DNA of 64,000 nucleotides from Lepas anatifera (taxonomy: Eukaryota > Arthropoda > Thecostraca > Lepadidae). The stretch covers positions 16,413 to 80,412 of the forward strand of contig JAOTON010000058.1 of the NCBI GenBank assembly GCA_034440635.1. The letters run 5' to 3'. The position numbers were made by a program, and so were the translations under genes. The first letter of the stretch is position 1, and each line of letters begins with the position of its first letter. Below are positions 23,844 through 34,430 of the stretch, piece after piece. Under the pieces are notes generated by a model. The model did no database searches, had not been told where the DNA came from, and saw only the letters and a program-made list of their open reading frames with translations.

Positions 23844-24950
23844 CTAAAACGGGGTCCAAAATTGGGTTAAGTGTAACGTTTCCCTATCCCGATTTATATC
23901 TGCTTCTCTTATTCTAATTTCTATCGCTTCCCTAACAGACCTTCTTACGGATTTTTGCTCTACTGCAACATTTTTAACATCACGAGGGTTCAGATCCTTC
24001 CGACAACTATATACATGACATGACACTGCTGATTTAGAAAACCTGCCGTTCCGAATATCCCCTATATGCTCCTCCACCCTTACTTCTAGCGGCCTACCTG
24101 ATTCCCCTATATATGTTGACCCACACTCGCATTTCATTTCATAAACTGCCCCCCTTTTCTCTCCCTTACTCATAGGATCCTTAACATGCATCAGTAAACT
24201 TTTGAAGGTAGTCTTAGAACTATGAGCAGCCTTTAAACCATGATTATCACTGACTCCTTTGATGTACGGTACTGACACATACTCATGTTTTTCAGCGTCC
24301 CGTGGCTCCGTCTCTCCTTGCTCCTGTGGTCTTTGCTGTCTTCGCTGCGGCTGCTCTTCGTCTCGCTCCTTCTGTTGATTGTTGCTCGTGGTCGTTTCGG
24401 CTCGCTCCTGCTCCTCCTGTTGACAGTTGTTCGTGGTCGTGTCGGCTCGCTCCTGCTCCTCCTGTCGGTTGGTTCTTGTGATCGCTTCGTCTTGCTCCTG
24501 TTCCTCCTGTTGGCGGGTGTGTGTAGCAGCTTCTTCTTGCTCCTGCTCCTCCCGTTGGTGACCTCGTTGGTTGGTACCCCCAGCTGCTTCAACCGTCCGC
24601 TTGAGGGCCTTATCGACGAACCGTTTTGGGTATCCGTTTTCTTTGAAGATTCCTTTCAGTGCAACCATCTCGTTTTTCAAGGACACTGGGTCTGTGCTTA
24701 AGTTCTTTGCCCTGGCACTAAGACAAGAAATGATTCCTGCTTTAATGCTTAAAGCATGGTGAGAATCGTGTCTGATGTATAAGTTTGACGCAGTTTCTTT
24801 TCTAAAAACCGATGTCTTTAGTCTTCCTGAATCCTTGGAGATTTGCATGTCTAGGAAGCTTGGAGTTCCTCCCTGCTCCGTTTCTAGTGTGAACTGAATG
24901 TTTCTTGATAGGCTGTTGATATGGTCATGGAATCCAGAAAGCGTGCTCAA
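23844..24950 (-). pseudogene. Penelope-like RT C-terminus, repeat linker and GIY-YIG endonuclease
   Basis: This 368-codon open stretch begins just after the stop at 24957 and is in frame with the RT before it. It holds the RT tail (about residues 1-120, FHDHINSLSRNIQ), a linker of four 15-residue units starting QEEQE (about residues 130-195) followed by a Q/E/R-rich part, and a GIY-YIG domain (about residues 265-350; VYEMKCECGSTYIGESGRP, then RVEEH). GIY-YIG cleaves target DNA to prime reverse transcription. The linker repeat is in register at the DNA level (45 bp) and looks like a coding minisatellite. The domain itself is unbroken, but the element's ORF is not. Confidence 0.85.
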
Positions 24951-25168
24951 ACCGTGCTACCATATGACTAAAACGTCGTCTACGTATCGACGCCATAATC
25001 TTGGCTTCAGCCTAGCAGTGTTGAGTGCTTCTGTTTCTATGTGCTCCATATAGCTATTCGCTAGTACCACCGATAGGCTGAGACCCATGGGAGCTCCCTC
25101 CCGCTGTTCGAAAAATTTTCCATTCACCTTAAAATATCTGCAGTCCAGACAGGCAATCATAAGTTCCC

Positions 25169-25272
25169 GCAATGTTTCAACTGAGAGAGCCGTCCTATCA
25201 CACAAGGTTGGATCTTCGCTGCAATGTTTCAACTGAGAGAGCCGTCCTATCACACAAGGTTGGATCTTCGCT
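25169..25272. repeat. perfect 52-bp tandem duplication inside the Penelope RT
   Basis: 25169-25220 and 25221-25272 are identical (GCAATGTTTCAACTGAGAGA ... CTTCGCT). The extra copy shifts the RT frame by one base. It is either a recent slippage or an assembly artefact. Confidence 0.9.
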
Positions 25273-25798
25273 AAGTTTTTGGCATGTCACATCAACTGCT
25301 TCGAGCACTGGCACTCTTGTGTAGAGTTGTGTCACGTCAAAACTCACTAGCAAGTCTCCCTCGCGAACATTAATCTTCCGAATGTCTGTGGCTAAAGAGG
25401 CCGAGTTTCATACAGCACACTCTGTCTTTCCGATTGCTGGACTAATGATTCTGGTTAAGTATGACGCGAGACTGTAGGCTGGAGAGTCAATCATGGATGT
25501 GATGGGTCTTAGAGGTACGCCATCTTTATGGATTTTTGGAAGTCCATAAAATCTGGGCGCAACTGAGTTACGTGGCTTCAGGGCTTTCGTAAGTGCAGGA
25601 TCTATTTTTCCCTCCTTTTCAAACTTAGCTAGCAGTTCACTTATTTTCCGCTCTTTAATCCGTGTGGGGTCTTTCCTAATCTCTTGATAAGCGCCATCGT
25701 TCAACAGCTCATTAACTTTTTTGCTTATATTGTTCTGCAGACAGAATCACTGTGGTGTTTCCTTTATCTGCCTTGAGTATTTTTATGTCATTCCTGTC

Positions 25799-25870
25799 TT
25801 CCAACAGGGTGAGAGTTGGCGACGCCGTATGACCCTGGCAGTTGGTGCGTCGTTAAACCCCAACAATTAT
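25799..25870 (+). repeat. truncated SINE insertion with 15-bp target duplication
   Basis: These 72 bp contain GGTGAGAGTTGGCGACGCCG and CAGTTGGTGCGTCGTTAAAC, the 3' body of the SINE family at 8621. TATGTCATTCCTGTC is duplicated on both sides (25784-25798 and 25871-25885). The length of the duplication indicates LINE-mediated target-primed insertion. Confidence 0.85.
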
Positions 25871-26128
25871 TATGTCATTCCTGTCCTGATTTTGTTCGCG
25901 GCATCAGCAAGAGTAAATAGTCTTCTGCAAACAGAATTGGTTTCTTTTTTCTCATGGCTAGTGCTACACGTCTGAAGATCAATCTCTGGCTCCTTGACAA
26001 AGCCCCAGAACCTGACATCTTGGGAGCTCCTCTTCTGTCCCGCGAGCAGGTCCTTCTTTTTGTGGCGTACCTTCACCTGAAGCAAAAGAAGACTATCCCT
26101 GTCTGCGTTTCTGAAACGAGTCTTAAGC

Positions 26129-27032
26129 TTCACACCCGCACTGGAGGGGGTCTGGCACTAACGCGCACTGGAGGGGGGGCCTGGTAGGCCCCCATAAGAT
26201 CTCGGAAACTAAGAGGTTTAGAAAAACGCCACTTTGGAGGTGGGTGGGGGCTATAGTGATCTACATGATGACCAATTTGAATTGACCTAGGTCAATATCT
26301 TCAAGGTCGAACGAGGTCGTAAAGGTCAAATCTTGACCATGCTGGGGACCAACTGGTAAATGCTGTGACTATGCGGGAAAATGGCGAGAATAAGCTAAAT
26401 GCGGACCAGGTTCATAGAGAAGAGGTCTCAAAGAGGCTTCTCCACAATTTTTGGGTCAAGGTCATCCAAGGTCATTTAAGGTCACCATATGGTATACTAC
26501 TTATAATGTACAGTTTAACACTGTAGCCACAGTTTGGCGGGAAATGAGGATTGACCTTTCCCAATGACATTTGACCTTGACCTTTGACCTTGAACTTTGT
26601 ATTGGGGTACCTTATCGATGACGTCATAGCATAATATATGTCAGACCGGGTAACGTCATTTGGACGGAAGCACAGTGGTCAGTGACCTTGAAAGTGCAGA
26701 TATGACCTTGACCTGTGACCTTGACTTTCATGTGAGGTGACCTTGACATATAATCCCGGTTATATGACGTTATGACGTCACCACTCGGCCTCCAATGCAA
26801 GCGAACTGGTCCGACCGCGCGATTACGGCGATCTAAAAATGCAGGTCTGACTTTAAAAGCCGATAAGTCAAATCATTTTCGACCGATTTTCAAAAAGTCT
26901 TCACTAATCGACGCGCTATTAAATTCTGTTAAATGTGGCCACGTATCGTTTTTTGGCTACGAGCGGTTCTCCGGCCACCTCGGAAAAACAGGTGGGAGGG
27001 TCCTCCGAGGTCCCCTCCAGTGCACGTGTTAA
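26129..27032 (-). mobile_element. TTAA-type MITE, copy C
   Basis: The right end reads inward TTAACACGTGCACTGGAGGG; the left end is TTCACACCCGCACTGGAGGG. The terminal motif is repeated a second time inside the left end (26161), so this copy is inverted relative to copies A and B. The interior has the highest density of AGGTCA half-sites in the window: three at 10-bp spacing near 26458-26483, and many TGACCTTGA near 26560-26590 and 26684-26745. No coding capacity. Confidence 0.8.
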
Positions 27033-27039
27033 AACCATT

Positions 27040-27566
27040 TGGGAGAAAGCCTACGAAGCCCACGAAGACAGAGGCTAACATACGAAAGAACACCAGGAAC
27101 CTTTACGTTGAGTACTTGTCCCTGAAGGAAGACAAAAATCGGTCGACGGCTGAAGCGGAAACGAAGAGGATCCATCTGGAAAGGAGACCTCCAAGATTTA
27201 TTCGACATCACGAGCGCCGACGTCTTTCAGAGAAAGGAGGTGAAGGAAGAGGACAAGACTTTCTTCAGATGCCAGAGGGAGGACGGGGCCAGCTCGTCCA
27301 TGGCAGGACTGGATATCGCGGAGCTGTGAATGTTTCGGAAGCGGACTAAACAGGCGAGGAAGATTGAAGAGCGACGTCAAAAAGAAACTGAAGAGAAGGA
27401 GACACGCTCACAAAAGGCTTCTGTCCCTCGATCCGGGTCCTCATGATCGTCTTCCTCTCCTTCTCGGACAGATGACGAAGACTTCTGTCCTCCACCATCA
27501 AAGTTTCCTCACCGATCCCTGCCGAGCAGCGCACTCACCAAACAGCCGTCTGTGAGCCTGGAGTTA
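27040..27566 (+). pseudogene. transposase-like gene, N-terminal part
   Basis: This is the 5' part of a multi-copy invertebrate protein family that I recognise from uncharacterised arthropod and Hydra proteins. It shows a conserved LQDLFDITSADVF segment near 27186-27220, the QREDGASSSMAGLD block and a lysine/arginine/glutamate-rich coiled-coil-like stretch. An extra base near 27185 and two in-frame TGA codons (about 27327 and 27447) disrupt it. The frame reaches GAGCCTGGAGTTA at 27554-27566, where the LINE is inserted, and resumes in frame at 34444. Its upstream end is at the TTAA MITE. Confidence 0.65.
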
Positions 27567-27874
27567 CATCATCATTAGTGGAGTTTAGGGGCGCGTCGAC
27601 AGCGACGGTCATTTTGCGCCCATATCTATGTCCTTGTTCTTAGTTTAAAAGCAAGCGGCATCGGGGAGCAGCGTCGGCAACGTCATCTAAAACACCAAAA
27701 ATGGTATGTAAAACATCGGCTTATCCCCTGCATATACACACCGGTAGGTCGAAAGTGAGTGAAATTATGCGCGAACAGAGATACAAACATTTGTCAGAAG
27801 TAAAACGTAGAGATACGGAACATAAAACACGAACATAGGTTCCCTAAATCATTTCGGCACTAGGTGTCTACTGC
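27567..27874 (-). other. LINE 3' UTR with stem-loop and ATG-triplet tail
   Basis: On the minus strand the end reads GGGCGC ... GCGCCCC as a possible stem-loop, then TAAACTCCACTA and (ATG)3. The truncated LINE at 38587 and the LINE at 47548 have the same layout (TAAAACTC followed by ATG or ATC triplets). This is probably the recognition end used by the RT. Confidence 0.6.
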
Positions 27875-30800
27875 TCACACGGTGTGACCACCTGGAGAGT
27901 ATATGACGTTAAAATTCACACTGTTCAAGAATAAGACGATGTCGCAGATATCTACCGATCGAGATTCTCCACAGAGCGCCTCCATAGTGGGGGCACCGGG
28001 CAGATAACGAGCTCTTTCGATCTCGTAATCGCGACATTCAATCAGCATATGCCTGGTCGTCAGTCGGTCACCGCAACGTTGACACGTCGGCGGGCCGTCA
28101 CCGCCAAGGTGGTGTGAGTGTGTGGCGTGCGTATGACCAATGCGCAGCCTGGTCAGAATCACCTCGTCCCTCCTACAGCCAGCACCTGCCGACTGCCATA
28201 TCCCTATTTTGGGTTTCAGCGCCCGCAACTTGGAGCCTTTCGGGTCTTCGTCCCAGGTGCGCTGCCATATTTGGTTAACATGATCACCGATATTTTGGTA
28301 AAAATCCGAGAACGGCACACCTAAGCCAGTCGGTACGACACCCTGGGATGCCGCTTTTGCACACCTGTCAGCACGTTCGTTTCCAGGTATCCCCACATGG
28401 CTAGGCACCCAAGCAATTGTGACGCTTTTCCCATGGCAGTGTGCTCTGTAGAGTCTGAGTCTAATAAGTTCTAAAACATATGAAGATGTTGGGTGAGTTT
28501 CGAACGCACTCAGCGCTTGTAGCGATGAAAGCGAATCTGAGAAGATTACGTGGCGGCGTGTTTTAGAACGTAAAATGTAGTCCATGCAACGAAATAAAGC
28601 GTACAGTTCGGCAGTAAAAACCGATGCACTCCCAGGTAATGTGAATGACCTTTCCACATTCTCGGTTACGAACGCGCATCCAGTGCCATTTCCACTCCTG
28701 GAGCCATCTGTGTAGAGTACGCTATGCTCCGGGTATGTGCTGTGGAGATGGTCCCGGAAAACCTGTTGAACTGCTTGAGGCGGTAAATCTTTCGTAATAG
28801 CGAGCAAGGTTGTGTCAATTTTGACCTCCGGTAGCACCCATGGCTCTACCGACGGGACATGGTAGGTCTCAATCTGGCCAAGGTCGATGCCAGCTTCATT
28901 TAGCCACTCACACACCCTAAGCCCAGGGAGCCGTGCCGAAGCTGGGATGGCGCTGGCGCGGCGCTGCGGCACTTCCGGAAAAAGGTTCGGATAGGCTGGG
29001 TGGTTTGGAAACTGTTTGATCTTTTAAGGCATATTTCATTGATGATAGACGTCGGCGTAGCGCAAGGGGCATCTCGTTTGCATCAACCAGCAGGCTACAA
29101 ATCGGTGACGTGCGAAAGGCACCCGTTATGATCCTGAGAGCATGGTGGTGGATGGTGTCTAGCATCCGTTTGGCACTCTCCGTTGCTGACTCATATACAA
29201 TAGACCCGTATTCGATCTTCGATCTAACCAATGATCTATAGAGCATTAGGAGGGTTTTGCGGTCAGCTCCAAATCGCATCCTAGTCAAGACTTTGAAAAT
29301 GTTCAGGACTTTTAAAGCAGCTCTCCCTCAGCTTTTTGAAATGAGCAATGTACGTCAGTCTCCGGTCAAACAGTACACCTAAAAAACGCGCCTCTTCAAC
29401 AACATTAATCCTTTGTCCATAGAGAGTGAGGTGGGGATCGTCACAGCCATTCCTTTTCCTACAAAAGTGGAGACATTTTGTTTTCTCGGTAGAAAATTGC
29501 AGCCCATTTTTGTCACTCCACCGTTGGAGCTTGTCAATTCCAATCTGCAGTTGTCTCTGTGCTGCAGCAGTGGAGGACGATGTGGTCCACATAGCAAGGT
29601 CGTCAACAAACAAGGCACACTTAACGTTTGAAGGCAGACCGTCTGAAACATCATTAATGGCGACTGCGAAGAGTGTCACAGATAAAACAGATCCCTGGGC
29701 CGTGCCATTTTCCTGAGTGTGCTGTGCTGACAGTATGTCACCGATTCTAAAGCGGAAGCGACGGTCTTTAAGGAAGTTGGAGAGAAACCAGCCCATGCGG
29801 CCCCGTATTCCAAGTCCTGACAGCTTCTGCAAAATGCCATGCCTCCAAGCTGAGTCATAGGCATGCTTAATGTCGTAAAATATAGCAACGGTATGATGTT
29901 TTCTTGCAAAGCCTTCGCGAACGCTGGCGTCAAGTGTCAGTAAATGGTCGATTGTACTACGGGTTTGCCGAAAACCACATTGTATGTTCGTGAGAAGGTC
30001 ATTGTTTTCAAGAAACCAAATTAGTCGAGTATTTACCATTCTTTCAAACAGCTTTCCTACGCATGATGTGAGCGAGATTGGGCGGAAGTCGTCAGGAGCG
30101 TTGCCGTCTTTTCCCGGCTTCAGGATAGGGATGACTATGGCCTCGCGCCACTGTTCCGGGAAATCGCAGTTAATCCACATCGTATTGAAGATGTCCAGGA
30201 GGCAGACAAGAGACCGATCAGGGAGGTGGTGCAACATTGGGTTAGTTATCAGATCCGGTCCTGGTGAAACTGATTTGCATTTATTGGAGAGCATTTTTAA
30301 GTTCAGGCATGGTAAATGGTGTATTATACGAGTCAGTGTTGTTGGTGCCGAAATGGACAGCTTTCGCCTCCTCTCGTCTGCGAAAACGTTGAAACTCGGC
30401 GTTCTGGTTTGCTGTGCTACATCTGGTATTGAAAGCAGACGCCATTCGGTTTGCGACCGTCACTGGGTCAGTGATCCTCGCATTGTTTTCTACCAAGACC
30501 GGAGCGGGTGTAGATCTGCGCTTCCCCTGGATACTCTGGATTCGGTTCCAGACCTGTGTTGTGGGAGTGAAACGATTTACTATGGTTACGTATGATATCC
30601 ACCACCTTCGTTTGGAGTTCAACACGACTCGGCGAGCAAATGCTCTAGCCTGTTTAAAAAGTATCAGATTGGAATTAGTAACACGCTTCTTGAAAATACG
30701 CAAAGCCCGTTTCCTTTTCAAAATGGCATTTTTACATTCCAAGTTCCACCACGGAACAGGAATATGCCTAAGCCTTTTTGATGTCATGGGTATAAAAACC

Positions 30801-31618
30801 TTAGCGGCCGTGATAACCATGTCATTGAACTTACTAACTTCCTGAGTTGCCGAGGCCCCCTCTATGGGGAGGTCCACCGGACCGCATGCACCCTCAAAGC
30901 CAGCCCAGTCTGCGCAACGCATGTTCCAGCGGATCGGTAGGCTTGTTGGAGCACGTGGCCGGACTGGTTTAAGAACGATAGGATAGTGATCGCTGCCGAA
31001 AGTATCATCGAGAGTGTTCCATTGGAACTGGCTGAGGAGGGAAGGGGAACAGACAGAAAGGTCTATGGCCGAGCACGAGCCAGATGGAAAAGTTATATGA
31101 GTGGGGCGACCAGTGTTTAGGATACAAAGGGAATTTAGGTGAAGAAAACGCTCTACAGTTCGGCCCCGAGGGCCCGAGCGACCGGCGGGTTCACCCCAAG
31201 CAGGGCTATGAGCATTAAAATCACCCATTAGTATAAATGGGGCTGGAAGCTGATCTACTATGTTGTTTAGGTCATTGATGTTTAGACTGCAGCCCGGTGG
31301 AAGGTAAATTGAGCAAATTGTCAATTTTAAAAATCCAAAGTCCACTCGGGCAGCTACTGCCTGCAGCCCTGTGATTAAGGCTATACGGTGACATGGGGTG
31401 GAATGGTGCACCGCAACCATAACACCACCGTACGCGATTGTAGAACTAAAAATGTCTTTTCTAAATGTTTGATAATTTCTAATGTCAACGGCAGCCACAG
31501 GAGGCAGCTTCGTCTCCTGGAGGCATATAACTGAGGGGTTATACTCCGATAAAATGTGTTGTAGGTCTGAAAAGTTAGCTCGGAGACCTCGGCAGTTCCA
31601 TTGTATGATTGATGTCAT
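27875..31618 (-). pseudogene. LINE ORF2 (endonuclease, RT, RNase H), three 1-bp frameshifts
   Basis: ORF2 starts at the ATG at 31616-31618 (MTSIIQWNCRG) and is about 1,247 codons. The APE endonuclease has WNCRG, CLQETKL, GDFNAHS, SAIDLS and SDHYPI. The RT has RPISLTSCVGKLFE, CGFRQTRSTIDH, GTAQGSVLS and the FVDD active site at 29599-29610. RNase H has YTDGSRSG, ELYAL and VPSHVGIPGNE, and a CCHC motif (CQRC ... HMLIEC) lies near the end. Single extra bases near 30285, in 29310-29313 and in 29022-29025 split the frame; removing each gives continuous conserved sequence. All catalytic motifs are present. Confidence 0.9.
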
Positions 31619-33299
31619 AAAGATTAAAAGAAACGGGCTTGTTAAATAGTACATAAGTCGGCCTAACCCTTCCAAGGGGGACCGCAGCCCCCGTATGAGC
31701 CCCTAGATGGTGCCGGGGAGGGGCCGCCGAGCCGGTTACGGACCGGACCACGACCTCGTCCGGTATCCAGCGAGTTTCCGCGTGCCCTCGAGGTTTGCGG
31801 TTGGCTGGGGGGCTCTCAGCCGGACGCTTAACCGGGGACCTTCCCCGGGAACAAGCTTCAAAATTCTTGCGGACTGCTGCCACAGTGGACGACTGAGTCT
31901 GGGAGAGAGGTTGTGTGGGCGCTAGGTCTGTGTCGGACGTGGAAGGGGGCAGCGGCGCTGAGCCAGTGCCTCCGGCAGGTGGTTTGATGGGCGACAGTGG
32001 GCGGCGCCTCCCCGTGGGAGAGGGTTTGCCTCTTCGTCCCACCACTGTCCAGCCCTCCAAGTCTGGCGGGGATTCGCCGCTGGGAGACTGGCCAGCAGCC
32101 GTCGTCGGCTGGTGTTCAAGGGCAGGGTCAGATCCCCGCCCCCGCCCCCAGCGGGAGCTGGAGGTGGAGAAATAAAAGCGGGAGTGTTGTTCCGCTCCCG
32201 GTCCCCGTCCCGTAGGGAGGGGGGGTTTTGGAGGAGGTGCCGCCGTCGGCTCAGGTGCCGGGGCGACGGGCTGGCCAGAGATGACCAGCCCCATCTTACC
32301 TGCCAGGCGGACGAAGTCCGCCATGGTCAGGGGATCGGATGACCTCCTCCGGGGTCATCCGTGATGGTGGTGGGGGTCCCACCGAAGCTGCATCAGAGTA
32401 CTTTTTCCGCGGGTGGCGGGCCTCGTAGGCTTCACGGGCTTCTCGGAAGTTCAGGCGACCTTTAACCTTAATTGCCATGATCTCTTTTTCCTTTTGAAGT
32501 GAAGGGCAGTCGCGGTCAGTGGCAGAGTGAGGGAGCTGACCCTCGCCGCAGTTAACACAGTATTTATTGGCTGAGCAGTCATCGGCAACGTGATCGCTGG
32601 ATCCACATCTGGCACATACGCGCTTGCCCCTACATGTGGTGGTGGTGTGGCCGTAGCGCTGGCATCTAAAGCATCTCATGGGTGACGGGATGAACAATCG
32701 GACGCCAATTCGGAGGTATCCTACATATATGTGGTCGGGAATGTCGGGCTTGTCAAATGTCAGAACAATTGTATCGCTTTCCTCTATCTCAGAACCTCTC
32801 CTCGTCTTCATGCGTCGCGCATCAACAACATCAAAATCAGCAAGGCCATCGACAATCTCATCATCACACACGCCTCTCAGCTCTGGACACCGGATAACAC
32901 CTTTCGAGAAGTTCTTTGTTTTGTGTGGTTCGCAAGTGACTTTGAATGAGACTGATGTTTTCTTGCCGTTTACTCGCTTAGAGAATGATATTTGCGTCGT
33001 GTGTAGTGCCCGTTCTGCCTCCTTTGGGTCCGCAAACTCCAGCTCCAACGCACCATCCCTCAGACTATCGCAGCGTACAATATTTCCAAGACGGTCACAT
33101 GCTTCCTTTTTCTGGAACGGGGATAGTGCGCCGAGACTGGATTCCAGTCCCTTCATGACCAGCACGCGTGGATTCGTCGGGTGAAGAGCTTTCGGTGCAG
33201 TACCTCCTCCTGGTGGAGGTCGGAGAGGTCCGGCTCTGGACTGATCTGGTACAGACGAGGATGTGAGGGGAGGGGGTTTTCGAGGTTAGAGGTATCCAT
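31575..33299 (-). pseudogene. LINE ORF1 (nucleic-acid-binding protein), two 1-bp frameshifts
   Basis: ORF1 probably starts at the ATG at 33297-33299 (MDTSNLENPL). The middle has an RRM-like region and three CCHC zinc knuckles: CFRCQRYGHTTTTC, CARCGSSDHVADDC and a longer CVNCGEGQLPHSATDRDC. The C-terminal third is proline/serine-rich. It should bind LINE RNA and act as a chaperone in the ribonucleoprotein. A missing C at 33179-33181 (3 Gs on the plus strand) separates the start from the long open part, and another missing C at 32330-32333 shifts the C-terminal part. Its end overlaps the start of ORF2 by about 44 bp. Confidence 0.85.
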
Positions 33300-34430
33300 G
33301 GGAGTATGATTAATTTCGGCCAGCCACGTGCGCCCCCCTTCCGACGAGGGTGCTACGAGGCGAAACGACGCACGGGCTGGCTATACGGGGGAGACGCCGC
33401 CGTTACAGAGGGGGAGAGAGACTCACCAAACCCCCACTGCCCCGACGACGGTCCCCCCTTGCACCTAGCCTGGATGACCCCGGGCGGGGCGCGGACACCC
33501 CTCCCTCCCCGGGTGAAGTCGGGACCTCACCCAAGGAGGGAGGGGCAGCCGAGCCCCACCAAAGGCCGACAGACTTTTACAATGCTGCTACTCTTGTCGA
33601 TGCCTTCAAGAGTTCCCCGCCCTTGCGGAAATCCAGACCGAAGTAGAGTGTTGCTAGAGGCACACGAACCATAACAGCGCCTACCTCAGCTCAGCTACCA
33701 GGACTCCTTCATCCCGGGGTACGGGCTCGGTGCGCAGCTCACCTTAAAAAGACAGGCGCCCCCACACGGCCTCATCGGAGCAGGCGACTACCACCTGCTC
33801 GTCACAACTGATTCCCGGCTGGTCCGAGAGAAGCGAGCCCCCGGCTTGCAGGGCCGGCGATTAGAGGGATCCAATCGTCAGCCACACGAGCCGGAGGCCC
33901 ACGTACACCCAGACCATCCAGGAATCATAGGCACGTGCGGGGACGCCCATGACACTGGGAAAAAGTGGGTAACTGGGAAGTTATGGGTTGGAAAAGGATG
34001 AGGGTCGGTCTGCGCTGCCCAGCCCAGCCGCGCACCGCACGCGACCGAGGTGTCCACACTAAAGACGAGCAAGAGTGCACACATCCCCGCCACCCACGGA
34101 GACACGCCGGGCCAGACATCGCAGACAGTGGATAGGAGGGGTATTTAGGAGTGGACAGAAAGGATACGGGTGGAAAGGCATGGATACACAAGGAAATAAG
34201 GAAAGAAGAGGAAAAGGAACAGGGAGTTGGTGGGATTTGAATTTAGGAAGGCCAGGAAAGGGATGAGGATGGCAGTTTCGATTTGGCCTCTCGCCCGAAG
34301 GCGGGGGCGAAACCCATCCTGCCAACTGGGGTCGCGGGTGTCGTCACATCCCGTACCCAATTATCCATGTGCCGGACCAGTCAGCAGGTGCCAACAAGTC
34401 GGGCAGATGAAAATTGAGTCCCCTGCGGGG
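33300..34430 (-). promoter_or_regulatory. LINE 5' UTR / internal promoter region
   Basis: The 1.13 kb between the 5' target duplication and the ORF1 start is GC-rich near ORF1. Full-length LINEs carry an internal promoter here; I see no specific core element, so the role is inferred from position. Confidence 0.5.

Larger units (their letters stand above)
23835..26128 (-). mobile_element. Penelope-like retroelement, defective
   Basis: On the minus strand the order is an N-terminal region, reverse transcriptase, a linker and a GIY-YIG endonuclease, which is diagnostic of Penelope-like elements. The 5' side runs into the TTAA MITE at 26129. Breaks seen are an A lost near 25890, a 72-bp SINE piece at 25799-25870, an extra A in the run at 25717-25722, an in-frame TGA at 25408-25410, a 52-bp tandem duplication at 25169-25272 and an in-frame TAG at 24957-24959. 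The 3' boundary is estimated. Confidence 0.85.
24975..26128 (-). pseudogene. Penelope-like RT (broken)
   Basis: The reading frames in order give the upstream ILKADKGNTTVIL block, the RFYGLPKIHKDGVPLRPI block, the LLVSFDVTQLYT motif with a catalytic Asp, the GAPMGLSLSVVLANSYME block and the active site YVDD at 24975-24986. These are the usual Penelope RT motifs. The enzyme would copy element RNA into DNA at the target. Two stops, two homopolymer indels, a 52-bp duplication (52 is not a multiple of 3) and a SINE insertion leave it non-functional. Confidence 0.85.
27567..34430 (-). mobile_element. full-length I-clade LINE with RNase H
   Basis: The element is 6,864 bp on the minus strand. It has a 5' UTR of about 1.13 kb, ORF1 with three zinc knuckles, ORF2 with APE endonuclease, RT, RNase H and a C-terminal CCHC motif, then a 308-bp 3' UTR ending in (ATG)3. 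It is flanked by a perfect 13-bp target duplication, GAGCCTGGAGTTA, at 27554-27566 and 34431-34443. RNase H downstream of RT places it with I-clade LINEs. The only coding breaks I found are five single-base indels (two in ORF1, three in ORF2), at least four of them in homopolymers, and no independent nonsense substitutions, so it is young. Confidence 0.93.

Noticed and set aside
23400..26128. Hammerhead ribozyme, known from some Penelope-like elements
   Set aside because: I found no CTGATGA core with a matching GAAA at the expected spacing on either strand.
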